Source of the DNA: Xanthoparmelia taractica
Taxonomy: Eukaryota; Ascomycota; Lecanoromycetes; Lecanorales; Parmeliaceae
Length of the DNA: 64,000 nucleotides
Direction: 5' to 3'
Assembly: GCA_033085395.1 (NCBI GenBank)
Contig: JANQBS010000141.1
Coordinates: 1 to 64,000 of the forward strand
Part shown: piece after piece, positions 9,750 to 20,494 of the stretch
Layout: each line of letters opens with the position of its first letter
How positions within the stretch are numbered: position 1 is the first letter of the stretch
The notes under the pieces: model-generated
Database searches by the model: none
The model's input: only the letters and a program-made list of their open reading frames with translations
What the model was told of the DNA's origin: nothing
Translations under genes and position numbers: made by a program

Positions 9750-11680
9750 GCCTTATTGTGGTCGAGGTTCAAAGACGGTTTCCGGGTTTCCAGAGTCTCT
9801 TGTGTTTGTTGAGAGAATGATGAGGGATGTGGTGGATTAAATAAATAAATGGCATTACCTTCCCTGACCCATTCTTTCTCTATCCTCTGACCTCCACTCT
9901 TTGGCTCGCCTCACTCAACTCCTCTTCCTTCAAGCCGTGCGCCGACATAGGCTTAAGTAGCGCGCATTCTTGGCTTTGGTAGGGATGTGTGGAGTAATGT
10001 GAGCAACATCCAAGGGAAATGGCGGGTATATTGTCCACGAGGCGTGCATTTGAGAGCTATCCAGTGATATCCAGAGTTAATGAGAGCTATTGAGAATTTA
10101 AGATGCTGCAGAATCAATGTATGACCTACCTATAGATCTGCGTGGAGCATGTCGGAGACACGGACTTTTATTTCTTTTCCCGTCACGTTTTACCCTTTGT
10201 GGTCATTGACGGAAAAGATCTACCCCGCTTGGGCCATTTTTTGACTTTTGGAGCGGGGTCAAGTCAACGCTAGAACAGATTCGAGCAAGTTCTTCCAAGT
10301 CGAATATCGCAAAGAGGAAAGGTGGCAAGCCAAGAAAACGCAGAGAAAACGTACTGTAGAGACATAGCGTTGTCGTAGGCTCGTTATGCTAATGTCAGTG
10401 GGACAAAGCAGCATTCCCGATCAAAAGCGAGTGCAGATTGAATGAACAGAGCCCAGCTCACCGTCACCTTTCTTCAAGCGCTGCTATCACCTCTTTCCCA
10501 CTCGCTGCAGGCTGCAGGCTCCCACCAATAAAGTCATGCTAGATCTCCAATCTCCAACGTTTCTCATATCCGCCGATCTCAATTGAGAAATAGATCAACA
10601 ATAACGGTAAAGTAGGCTTTCCCAGTCTACGAAGTATTCCCTTGACACTCCCTATAAGCTTAGATGCATCCTCAAACTTTAAGCGTAGCCTTTGAGTTGG
10701 ACGCCAACGGCAAAACAGTCCGAGGGCTATCCTATGCCGGTCAGTGAAAAGTCACCTTCAGGCTTGAATAGAGAACTTCTGCAGAGGGAAGCGGGGGATG
10801 ATATTAGTGGGGAAGGAACTCAGCGCGTAGCACGACGATCCATGCTTGTCTTCCAGAAACCACCGATGCCAGCCATGATAAAGTTCAACAGCACTAAGAA
10901 AAATGACAGGAGAATATCACTGTTACGAATGTGAGAGGCGGAAAATGCACCGATTGGCAGAGCTGCTAGCATTGCGAATCAGATCCTAACGTGCAGCGAG
11001 AATGAAGGTGACTGGAAGAAATGCTCCTGGATCTTGAAACCTGCTTGAGCAGCCGTAATCTTTCCGGCCCAGCTGGATGCCCTCCTCAATAGGTGGATCC
11101 AAGCATGCGCTCTACAAATTGTAAGCCCTTATAGCGAACCCCAGTAACCCACATAATAAGGGCAATACTGCGGATTAGAAAAGGCATTTAAAGTATCCTC
11201 TGCATCTTTCGCGAATGTGCACCATGAGACATAAATAGGCTCCCAGGGCAAGGCTATTTTGAGGACAGGGTATGCTGTATTTCAGAGTCCACACTGTGAT
11301 GACTCGTAGTCTACGAAGTCATTTACCGCGGTTGCTGGCACCGGACTTGCCTCTGATGAAAATCCAATGGGTACCCCTACTGGACAGATAGTATGGTGGT
11401 CTGTAAACATTTCTGTGAAGCCGGAACGGCCAAGATCCCCTAGCGTCAGATTTCCGCCCTACAAGGCGTCCATACCAGTGACCGCATAGCATCAGCCAGA
11501 CAATTTTATATTATTACTTCGAAGTATCCAGCACTCCACGACTCACTCGAACGCATAAAATCACCTGTTCTCGCATATACCCCCCCTTCAAATACTCACA
11601 TTCCCCCAGACTCACATCCCTCAAGCTTCCCCCCAAAGCTCGCCCCCACCAACAACAACCACAGCCCGAGTACAGAAACC
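9750..11680. other. long intergenic region, no supportable gene
   Basis: About 1.9 kb lies between the divergent ferritin-like and NEDD8 genes. Just upstream of the ferritin-like start (9838-9851) is an A/T run, attaaataaataaat. Further along I see only short frames (the longest 80 codons at 10692-10934) without motifs. It probably holds both promoters. Confidence 0.45.
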
Positions 11681-12323
11681 ATGAACATCAAGTATATCCC
11701 TCCCCCACACCCACCCAACCAACGCACCTTACTTTGAACCCTATAACAAGCTAACAAGTCCCACTCAACTCCAGAGTCCGCACCCTAACCGGCAAAGAAA
11801 TCGAGCTCGACATCGAGCCCGAGTACAAGGTATACCACCTACTCTCCGCCCGCCATTCCCCCCCATATATATACACACGAACACACAACCCCACTACACG
11901 CACCGCAGCACAAACCCTACCCTTCACCCGCGACAACAAACGCAAGAGAATCCTCGCTAATAAGCTCCAGGTCTCCCGCATAAAGGAGCGCGTGGAGGAA
12001 AAAGAGGGGATCCCGCCCGTACAGCAGCGCTTGATCTACGGCGGGAAGCAAATGTGAGTCCCTCTCTCTCCCTCACTCACTCTCTCTCTCTCCCACATTT
12101 CTATTACCCCGCCTCCCCCTCCCACCACCCCGCGCGAGCCAGGCAGGCATGCGGACAGTGCATATATTGTCAATGATTATGGGAACTTCGTTTTCTGTGG
12201 GAAGGAAGGAAGGCACGCTGATGTATGGTGTTTTATAGGGCGGACGATAAGATGGCGTCGGAGTATAATCTCGAGGGGGGCGCGACGTTGCATTTGGTGT
12301 TGGCGCTGCGGGGTGGGTGGTGA
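11681..12323 (+). CDS. rub1: NEDD8 / Rub1 ubiquitin-like modifier, 77 aa
   Basis: There are four exons: 11681-11691, 11775-11829, 11971-12053 and 12239-12323. All joins keep frame and rebuild a complete ubiquitin fold. Exon 1 encodes only MNI plus two bases. Hydrophobic-patch features are present: Leu8 in VRTLTGKE and Ile44 in RLIYGGKQM. The C-terminus is LALRGG followed by a single Trp. NEDD8 is made with such a tail, removed by a hydrolase to expose the conjugating Gly-Gly. Family knowledge: E1 Ula1-Uba3 and E2 Ubc12 attach it to cullins, activating SCF ligases. NEDD8 rather than ubiquitin is supported by the many substitutions (e.g. SRIKERVEEKEGIPPVQQ) and the one-residue tail. Confidence 0.94.
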
Positions 12324-13357
12324 GTGAGCGGGCGAGGTGGATTGATGGGGGTGGGTTTCTTTTGGGAAGAGTGTAGTGTTGAGAGTTGTCGTGCAGCGAG
12401 CGCCTTGACAGTGAGGCAAGATGCAAACGATACGTGGAGATGGAGATGACGAGGACCGTTACGACGACATGACAGGCATGGTAGACAAGAGGCAGAAGCA
12501 ATTCATTGAATCAATTGCATACATTGCTCTACCGGATCTACCTAATCAGGGCTTCTCCGGGCACATGCTCACCGGTTGCGCGATGCATTCCGAAGCTAAA
12601 ACTCATAAAAACGCTGTAAATGAACGATGCAGGGGTATCTCTGACTAAACATCAAGCTCTACTCGAATCCAGCGTCCCAATAATGCTCCGTTCCCTCGCC
12701 GACTCTGCTCAGAGAGCCATGGCTCAATACCGACAACAGTCCGAATCCCTGCCGCTGTCCTAGCACCCTAATGAACCAGTCATTCGCTATCCTCCGCCAT
12801 TTACGAAAGCCAGGATTTCGTCCATCTAAATTGGCCCCCGAATCCAGGATATCGACTGGTCCTCCACGTCCGCCAGGATAGATTGCATCAAGACGAAGGC
12901 AAGGCGAAAGATCCGGCCATGAGATGAGGGTGCACCATGGTGAGCTGAGGCCATGACTTTACCTCGGGCGCCGTAGAGAGGATAGGTAAATTCATCGTTT
13001 ACGAATCCAGTATAAGTGTACGAATGATCCAGGTATCAAAAAGCAATTCCACGAAAGTACGGAGGCTCTTGTCTATGCTGGCCCCGAGCTCCCACGGAAC
13101 GAGGAGTAGTGGACCCTCCACCGATGAGTCATCTTCAAGGGAGTCCTCGTAATTCTCTCCAAGCATACCACGACAACCACGGTTTCCTCCAGCCACGACC
13201 AGCAGACTTCCCTGTCGAAGACTCGATGTTCGAATCGTTGTCGAAAGATTTATGGTCCTATCTGACCATGCCATGAGTCCGTCCGGGACGAATATCGACG
13301 AGACCCCTGGCCGAATGATCATCGTCTGATTCGGAGAGATCCCAAGACCTCCATTCC
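12324..13357. other. intergenic, possible decayed coding remnant on minus strand
   Basis: A 120-codon minus-strand frame (12999-13361) directly follows the stop of the candidate membrane-protein gene. It contains plausible protein-like composition but no recognisable motif, so I do not call it as a gene. Confidence 0.3.
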
Positions 13358-13734
13358 TCATGTAACACGATTATCGTCATAAACACGAAAAGCACCACCT
13401 GTAGCCGGACTAGTCAAGAGAACCAGCGATACGAGGCTCACCACGGTAAGGATTGCCATGCCCACGGTTATCATAGCCAAGAGGATGAACAGCTCCGCAA
13501 CGCCCTACATCTCAAAAGCATACTACTCCAAATGAAATCGTTCGATGCTTTCACACTCAGTCATGCCGTGTTAACCCATTTAACCAGCGCGTCCACGAGG
13601 TGTATTGCTGAAGAAGGTGGTGGTCTGTTGGTCAAGGTAGGATGTGAGGAAGGCGTGTGAAGCTTTTGGACCATGGGGTGACTGTTGGGTTGATAATGGA
13701 AATGTTTGGAAGCGAGATTTGAATTGAAAGACAT
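13358..13734 (-). CDS. candidate small single-pass membrane protein, 101 aa
   Basis: This is a tentative two-exon model: 13734-13576 (MSFNSNLASKHFHYQ.., polar and Pro/His-rich) and 13504-13358. The second exon starts with a clear transmembrane helix (GVAELFILLAMITVGMAILT and onward through VSLVSLVLL), ends with a short cytosolic-like tail and stops TGA at 13358. The joining intron (13575-13505) has a weak donor (GTTAAC) and a normal TAG acceptor. Phase is preserved. No family is recognised. The membrane helix is directly visible; the exon join is inference. The true gene could continue past the stop if that stop is a mutation, because the following frame is also open on the same strand. Confidence 0.35.
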
Positions 13735-13871
13735 GGACTGTCAGTCGATGTAGAGGAGAAGCAAGTTGGAGCAGCTCGAAGTTGCTAAAGCTAACGAGGT
13801 GAGCGTTACTGGGTTCAGGTCGAAGTCGATAATGTAGGATGAAGGAGTTGTATTAACGAGTAGGGCGTCGT

Positions 13872-15129
13872 TCAAGCAATTTTCCGTCGTTTCGCCGGCA
13901 TGAACACATCAACGGGAGCCTTTTTCTTCAAAGGCATTGCTGCGCGAATGCCTCCATTGCTAGGGCTCGAGGTATTTGCCCTTGAGATTAGAGGACGAGG
14001 GGTTGGTGAGGCGCGATCCTCCCGCTTCAGTGGTGAAGAGAGACTGGGGTTGGCTTGTACTTTTGATACAGGTGATGTGGCAGGCTTGGACGTAAAGGAT
14101 GTGGATTTGCGATCAGGAGGTGATGTTGCGGAGTTCGACACCGGTGGGGTCGACGCTTCTTTGTTGGGAGTAGTTTTAATGACGCTAGATGGGTTGGTAA
14201 ACGCCTTAAGCCTCTTCTCTCTTTCTTCGTTCGTCATGGTCCCTGGTCTGGTTGTCTCGCTGTGCTCTACTCGCTTCCTCTTAGGAGCGAAGATCACTGC
14301 CGGTTTGACAGAGGGATCAATGGCGGTTGGGGTTGCAGCTTTCCGATGTTCGTCGATAAGTATGCGAGGTGCAGTGGTGATTGTCCTATTGGTTGTTGCA
14401 GGTCTCAACCGCATGTCAATAGGGGCAAAGATTCCTGGGCGCCGTGCCGGCTTCTGGAAATGGCCCATAGCCTTGGCTTCCTTCCGGAATTGGTTCAGCT
14501 TCCCTTTCTTATTGACACAGGCTTTGGCCTCTCCGTCTTTCTTACGCGTCCTGTCGCCAGGGGGAGGATTTGTGCCTCTGTCATAGAACCGTGGCATCGT
14601 GGAGAGGCTGATGACCGGACCGTTGCTCTTCATTCCTTCGGGAACTTTGACACCCCTGAGCTCAACCTGTTGAGCCTTGTGCAAAGCTTGATCCTGTTTG
14701 ATGCGATCTAATGTGGCTTTCAACTCTGCAGCGTCGTCTTCTACTTCTTTCTGACTGTCCATGACGAGCTTTTTGTATGCTTTGTACCACTTCTTGGGGT
14801 TCTCTGGTTCGTACGATTTCCGGTCCCAATTCGGAACGTCTCGTTTGATAAATTCAAGCCAGATCTCACCGTCTTGGCCGCAAATTTGAGGTGATGCTAA
14901 TTCTATCGTTCTCTGAAAGTGGTGATTAGGATAGTAGAAGATAGGGATCCGGGGGAAGTACAGTACTTACGAGTTGTTGGGGATTTTCAAGCCGGAGGAG
15001 AACAGATCGGACGACCTGATAGGGTGCGTCTCCAACATCGGTAATTGCTATATCTAGTCAGCAGAAGACTATATGCATGACGAGAATTGACATACATCGT
15101 ATGTTCTTTATGCACGCCCTGCTGGCCAT
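13872..15129 (-). CDS. elongin-A-like transcription elongation factor subunit, 383 aa
   Basis: There are three exons: 15129-15096, 15047-14971 and 14912-13872, with introns of 48 and 58 nt. The N-terminal third matches the elongin A (RNA Pol II SIII subunit) domain. It has ITDVGDAPYQVVRSVLLRL, an F-box-like LENPQQLRTIELASPQI, and WLEFIKRDVPNWDRKSYEP leading into WYKAYKKL. The rest is a basic, Ser/Thr/Pro-rich tail with nuclear-localisation-like clusters (KKKAP, PAKRRKIA at the end). Family knowledge: the factor binds elongin C, stimulates elongation and targets stalled Pol II for ubiquitylation. It is divergently arranged with the THO7 gene across 361 nt. Confidence 0.85.
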
Positions 15130-15490
15130 TTTGAGTAGTGAAGATGGTGACATTGCTGCGGTAACTTAGGAGACTGACTGGAGAGGAAGAAGTTTGAGAA
15201 ATTCGGTGTCAAAGAATGAAACGTTGATGGAGAACAGCGTGGAATAGCAAGTATTTTAGTGTAGAACAATGCATGAATGAATAGAGCAAGAAAGGCGGGC
15301 TGGTGAATCTTGAATTAGACCTCGGGAACTCCCGGTATTTCCCCGACGTAGAGAGAGCCGTCTGATTCGTCGAGTTGGTTTGGTACAAAGTTCATACCGT
15401 AAGTGATTTTGGCATTTCTCTCAAAGACTTACAGTCGACGCGCAAATACACCGCACAAGATAACCTATTTCAGCTAAGGAGTTGAGATCC
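15130..15490. promoter_or_regulatory. shared divergent promoter of elongin A and THO7
   Basis: The two start codons are 361 nt apart on opposite strands, so this stretch must hold both promoters and 5' UTRs. I see no strong TATA box. The functional pairing (transcription elongation and mRNP assembly) suggests coordinated expression, which is an inference. Confidence 0.55.
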
Positions 15491-16616
15491 ATGTCTTCCT
15501 ACGAACTGCTCGATCAAGCAGAGGAAGGTGAGTGTCCCGCTGGACACGCTCGATTCGAAAATCTCACAACGTTCAGATGCCCTACACAAGTCCCGCCTCC
15601 TCAACGTCGAAGAAAAACCCTTCAAGCGCATTACCAAACGACTCCTATCGTCCGCTTCCCTCATATCCGTCCCGCCAACTCTACCTCCAACACCACCGCC
15701 CGACGCCTCAGCTGCAGACGAAGCGGCAGCAGCCCATGAGAGGGAGAAACAGCAGCAGCTCGACGAGCGCCGCCAATGGCGTGAAGACACGCTGCTGGAC
15801 TTTGCCGCTTTCGAAAGCAGCATCATACGCATACAGTTCCTCCTTACGAGCAACGTCCGAGAACGCGAGCGGTACGCTGCTGAGAAATTGAAGATACAAA
15901 CCACGGCGCAAGCGGTCCGAGACAATACCGCTGATTTACGGGTGCAGCTGGAGGATGCACAAAAAACACTTGCCCTGCGAAAAGAATACGATGATCTGGC
16001 TGAGAAAATCACAAGCAACCGCCTGCTACGGCCGCGAGAAGATCAGCACGCCAATCTCGCCAAGCTGAATGCGGAAATCGCAGAACTGGAGAGGGAGAGT
16101 CAGGAGTATGCGCAAACATGGTCGGAGAGACGGCAGCAGTTTGGGAGGATCATCGAAGAGGGTTTGCAGCTAAGGCGGTTAATTAGAGACGAGAAAGAAG
16201 AGGTGGAGAGGAGGGAGGGCATGGAGGAGAGGGAGGATGGGGATGACGATCAGAGGGGGAGGAGTAGTGGTGTCGGCACACCTCATCATGAGACTGGTGC
16301 GACGACACCAATGCATGGGACGAATCAGGAGCAAGAGGTCGGCACCCCCGGGGGTCTGTCAATCGAAAGGGATCCTTCGGGACGGGGCAAGTCGCCTTTG
16401 CGGAGCTCACGGAACGCGGATGATTCGGCGGAGGAAAAGCTCAACGTCCCATCGGGAGAGGATGAAGAAATGGCAGAAGATGGCGAGCTGGCGGCTGAGT
16501 CTGAGCACGTCGTTGCTGCACCACTTGAAGGTCTTGTTGCCGAGGATGGGAAAGAGGAAGGTGAAGATGATGGGCAAACGGAAAGGCAGCGGACGGAGCA
16601 AATGGATACTTCGTAG
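15491..16616 (+). CDS. THO complex subunit 7 (Thoc7/Mft1-like), 358 aa
   Basis: Exon 1 (15491-15527) encodes MSSYELLDQAEE. After a 49-nt intron (15528-15576), exon 2 (15577-16616) continues DALHKSRLLNVEEKPFKRIT. This is the diagnostic N-terminus of the family, which shows that 15491 is the start rather than the in-intron GTG. A long coiled coil occupies residues about 60-230 (LDERRQWREDTLLDFAAFES and onward, heptad-rich). The C-terminal third is acidic and disordered. Family knowledge: THO/TREX couples Pol II transcription to mRNA packaging and export in the nucleus. It has an acidic tail longer than animal THOC7, as common in filamentous fungi. Confidence 0.88.
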
Positions 16617-16909
16617 TTATGATACCCTGGATAAAGCGTACCATCTCATCCTACAAGACACCGCCCTATTGCAAGCATCACCCTTTGAATTCCATCCCCA
16701 AAACCCATCCTCACATAGTCGCCCTCGCCCGCACCAACGCATCATTCGCCGCATCGACCTCTGGTCCTTCAGCATTCCCACCTGAAGCCTACCCATTCGA
16801 AGAACCCTAGTCAGCTCCTGTCCGCAAACATGCTCAGTCACAACATTACAAGTCATGACCCATAACCTTTTCCTCCTCACCAGACAGACCACAAACAACC
16901 ATCACATAC

Positions 16910-17438
16910 TCAATAAAGTAGAAAAAACAGAGAGACAGAGGCAGAAACAGAGAAAGAGATAAAAAAACGAACCAGCAACCCCTCCAACCTCTCCACCGCC
17001 CCCCGAATCCTCTCCCTCAACGGCCCAAAAACAGCCTTGGTCTCCTCAACCGCCTGTTCCTAAAGTCCCCCAAACGGAACAGAACACGTCAGCGCACATC
17101 CTTCCTTCCTTCCCTCCTCCCTTCCTTCCTCTCTTCCCCACTCTCTCCGTCCAAACTGACCCCCCCCCTTCTTCCCCCTCTTCCCCCCTCCCACCCAAAC
17201 AAAGAACCCCTCAACAAGCCCCAATCCGCGAGAAAAACAGCACGGTACTGACCTCCTGCCGAATCCTAAACTCCAAGTTCCCCGCCTCACCATCATCATC
17301 TCCATCGCCACCATGGCCCTCTCGCAGTTCCCGGACGCGGAGTTGCTGCGACGCGAGTTCGGTGCGGTAGGAGGATTCCTCTTTTAGGAGGCGGGTGGTG
17401 GCGTTTGTGGCGACGGAGAGGGGGGTTGGGGGGGGCAT
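16910..17438 (-). CDS. tubulin-binding cofactor A (tubulin-specific chaperone A), about 111 aa
   Basis: Exon 1 (17438-17253) reads MPPPTPLSVATNATTRLLKE and onward. After a 193-nt CT-rich intron (17252-17060), exon 2 (17059 downward) reads EQAVEETKAVFGPLRERIRG, then AVERLEGLL. These are the three-helix-bundle motifs of TBCA/Rbl2, which captures beta-tubulin during folding in the cytosol. The last ~20 codons to the TGA at 16912-16910 are a low-complexity hydrophobic tail (SVSLFFLLY) unlike the family. A short unrecognised intron or decay near 16975 may make the real end different. It is convergent with THO7. Confidence 0.8.
17060..17252 (-). repeat. homopurine/homopyrimidine intron sequence
   Basis: The intron of the TBCA gene holds CTTCCTT/CCCTCC runs on the plus strand (about 17097-17195), a long polypyrimidine stretch with almost no purines. 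Confidence 0.7.
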
Positions 17439-17753
17439 TTTTCGTTTCTTTCTTGTTTGTGTGGAGGTGCGTGGTTACGATTTACTATATGAGGGATGGT
17501 GTCAAGAATATTATTTGGTCTCGAAATATTTTACTGCGTCTTGGGGGGACTGATGAATAAACACAGACAATATCTTATACTGTTGATTTTGCGCACATGA
17601 GAAAAACCTCTTTAACCTCATGTACACGAAGATTAATCCTGTGCTATACCAAGACTGCTTCCACCCTTGGCTATGCATCCACGCGCTATGCAGCATATGT
17701 TGAGGCATCTCAGATCTATCTCCGTCACGTCTTAGTCATATCGAGTTTTCTAT

Positions 17754-20494
17754 TCAGACAATACCGTACACCCGCTTCGCAATGAAGAAGCATGAGATCC
17801 CAAAGATCAATAAGCCAGCGCTGACTGTGGGCGGGATCAGTGATTCGATCCCAAGTTGGTGCACCACCAGAGGTTGACTTACTCGACCAAAACCATACCA
17901 GGTCATCGGACCCCTGCCCAGGTACCATCACGTTCATTCCCCACATACCAGTCACAATATTCATAGGCAACACGATTGTGCCGAGAACGGTCAATTTTCC
18001 CAAGACGTCGGCAGTCTGCTCCTGCCGCTCATTCATACGAATATTAATCTGTGCGAGATAATTTGAGTGGGCCCGAGAAAGAAGTGTTTCGTAATGACTG
18101 AGGTTGCTGGTCATTGTTAGGATGTGGTCCTGGATGTCGCCCAAGTACAGCCCGATGTCACTTCTTGGAGCAATCTCCCAGCGCTCGTTACACCTCTTAG
18201 CGAAACCCTTGATGACATCTGCCTTGTTGCCCAGCAGTCGATACAGCAGCATGACTTTCTTTCTGCCTTCACCGACGCGCCTCAGCATGTCACCTACATA
18301 CGACTGCTCTCCAAATTCTGATTTCCCGTCGTCGGTCTTCGATGCTTTGGCCTTTTCGCTCTGTTCTTCTTTGCTTCCAGAATGTAGCTTCAGGATAGCG
18401 TCGTCAATGTTATCGACTTCTTCCTGAATTGTTTGGATGAGTGGTGCGAAGACATCTGTAATGTCATCGATAATAGCGTATGAGATCCAGTCTGAGCTCA
18501 TGATTACGTATTCCTTCAGTTGACGGATTCTTCGACGCACATTTGCAGGATGTGGAGTCATCGAGAAGTGGAAGCTGATGACGCCCTCACGGAAGACAAC
18601 TACATACATGTTGATTGGCTCAAGATAGTCTTCGCTACTGGTGTCTTGTTCGAACGTTCGGTAGTTAACGAAGTAGTAGTTCCTGAATAGTTCTACCTTC
18701 TCGCGGGCTTCTTGGACCAGGATATCCTCGGCCGTGAGGGGATGGATTCCAAATGTCTTTGCAATGACCCTCATTTCCGTCTCTGTTGGTGAGAGCACGT
18801 CAAGCCAGAAAGTTGGTCGCTCCCCGTACCGCTTGGGCTTTTCACCTCGCAAAGGTACGTTGGATTGTGAAGGAGTAGCATCACCTGAGTGGTCCGCCGA
18901 TTGGGTTTTGGTTTCTCCAATCGACGAACGCCTCGTTCCTAGCCTTGATTGACCGTTAGGACTTGCCTCGCCTCGGCCATGCGACGTGCCTTGATGGCTC
19001 ATCCCGTCCTCTTCATCGGAGGACGCATCACTCAACTCTGGTGGATCTGGAATGAAAAGCTCCCTGAAGTCTTGACCAGGTTGTAAAAGCTCGGATATCG
19101 TCTGGCTGTGTATCGTGCTTGGGAATTCTTCGTTGAAGTACGTGAATCTGTATGGAGCGTCTTCTTCTGCGCGATGCCACCCGTTTTTTTGCGGCCTTAA
19201 TCTGCCGCCAACAAGAACTGGCTCGCTGATCTTCTTTGCGCGGATGCCTTCACTTCGCTCCTCCTTTTCTTCGCGACTCCATTCATCTAATACAGACAAA
19301 TCTGGCCACCTGGAAGCTCTTCTCCGCCGTTGTCCGTGCTGTTCATTAGCGCAATGGTCTTGCTGCATGTAGTCATCCTCTCCTATCGTTGACATTCCTT
19401 CTATAGGGAAGCAGACGTCTTCTTCGGCCGGCACGGCAATAGTGTGCCGACGCTGGTCATAAGAGCCATTCCTCGGACTTGGTGGAGAGGAGTTATTGAA
19501 TTTTTTGTTGCCGTCACCATCTATGTCAATTAGTTGGTCATTGGCGTGACTGTGGCCACGTTTGTCGTCCGGAGATCTGGGTGCAAATGAACCGGTAACC
19601 ATAACATCATCGTAGCCCATATCAGGTCCTAATTTGGGGCTGCTGGGAACGGAGGGCGGGTTGTTGACATCGTGAGAAGGCTGGCGGCTCGGTGCTCTCC
19701 TCCGGTGGTTGCTCGAGCTGGAAGTTGCCGCAGAGCTACGTCTATGCTGGGAGTCACGGCGGCCACCCTGCCCTTGACCTGAGTATAAGCCATAGCCGGA
19801 CCTGTGAGACGGTGACGCTCCACGGTTGGCTGATGCCAATAGAGGAGTGCGGTCTGTTGTCACTAGATGGTTCATGTCGCTCTCGTCGCCTGACGAGTCC
19901 TGCACACGATTCTGTCTCGGCCGAGCACGGTGAACTTCGTATGAGGAACGACTGTGCGGATGAGCGGGCCTGTATTGCGTCGATTGTGTTCGTCCAAAGG
20001 CACTTGGGTTGACGCGGCTTTCTCTACGTTGGCGCATTGGCGGGTGATCTCTACATCGGTATGTCAGCTCATTCTCCGGACGAGCATTAATATTACAGAA
20101 ATGAATACCGATGATCCAAGAGTGCATTACTGTCGAGACTAGTCTCGCTCAGGTTACGTCCTCCGGACTGGCCTAAGCTGTAAAACGGCGGCCTTGTGGT
20201 TGTAGAGGTTGCAGGTTCATGTAGGTTTTGATTTGACCTCGCGGGGTCCACCTCTTCTTCTGCCGCAGCTGGCAGAAAGGACTGTCTGCGGTTTTTCTTC
20301 TTCTTTTTCCCACCTCGATGATTGCGCCTCTTGCCTGCCCCACTTGGATCTCCTTGTGCTGCCGCGAGCACATCCGTAGTAGATTGAGTGTTCAGCAAAG
20401 CTTCTGTCGGTCGATGAGGAGCTGAAGGATCCGTTCTTGCAGAGCTTTGGGGACCAGAGGGTCCTGGGCCAGCCTTTGGAGTGGGCGCTGCCAT
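17754..20494 (-). CDS. CorA/Alr/Mnr2-type Mg2+ transporter, 874 aa
   Basis: Exons are 20494-20109, 20050-17883 and 17824-17754, with two 58-nt introns in frame. A long disordered N-terminus (about 1-420) has a Lys-rich patch (RGGKKKKKNRR), Ser/Arg stretches and acidic segments. The CorA cytosolic domain follows (FWLDVLSPTETEMRVIAK, then FGIHPLTAEDI). Near the C-terminus lies the first membrane helix, ending in the signature GMWGMNV (Gly-Met-Asn at about 833-835). The second helix, in exon 3, is SISAGLLIFGISCFFIA, followed by KRVYGIV. Family knowledge: CorA pentamers conduct Mg2+. Fungal Alr proteins sit in the plasma membrane and Mnr2 in the vacuole. The long N-terminus fits either, more like Mnr2. 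If intron 2 is kept the frame stays open to 17725 but loses helix 2. Confidence 0.9.

Noticed and set aside
12073..12501. 142-codon minus-strand ORF opposite NEDD8
   Set aside because: Shadow frame over an exon and CT-rich intron of a well-supported gene.
15528..15576. GTG-initiated upstream start for THO7
   Set aside because: It is inside a clean 49-nt intron; splicing gives the family's N-terminus from the ATG at 15491.
17725..17753. Unspliced C-terminus of the CorA protein as the main product
   Set aside because: Splicing 17882-17825 restores the second membrane helix and the KRVYGIV-type ending; the unspliced form is kept only as a possible isoform.
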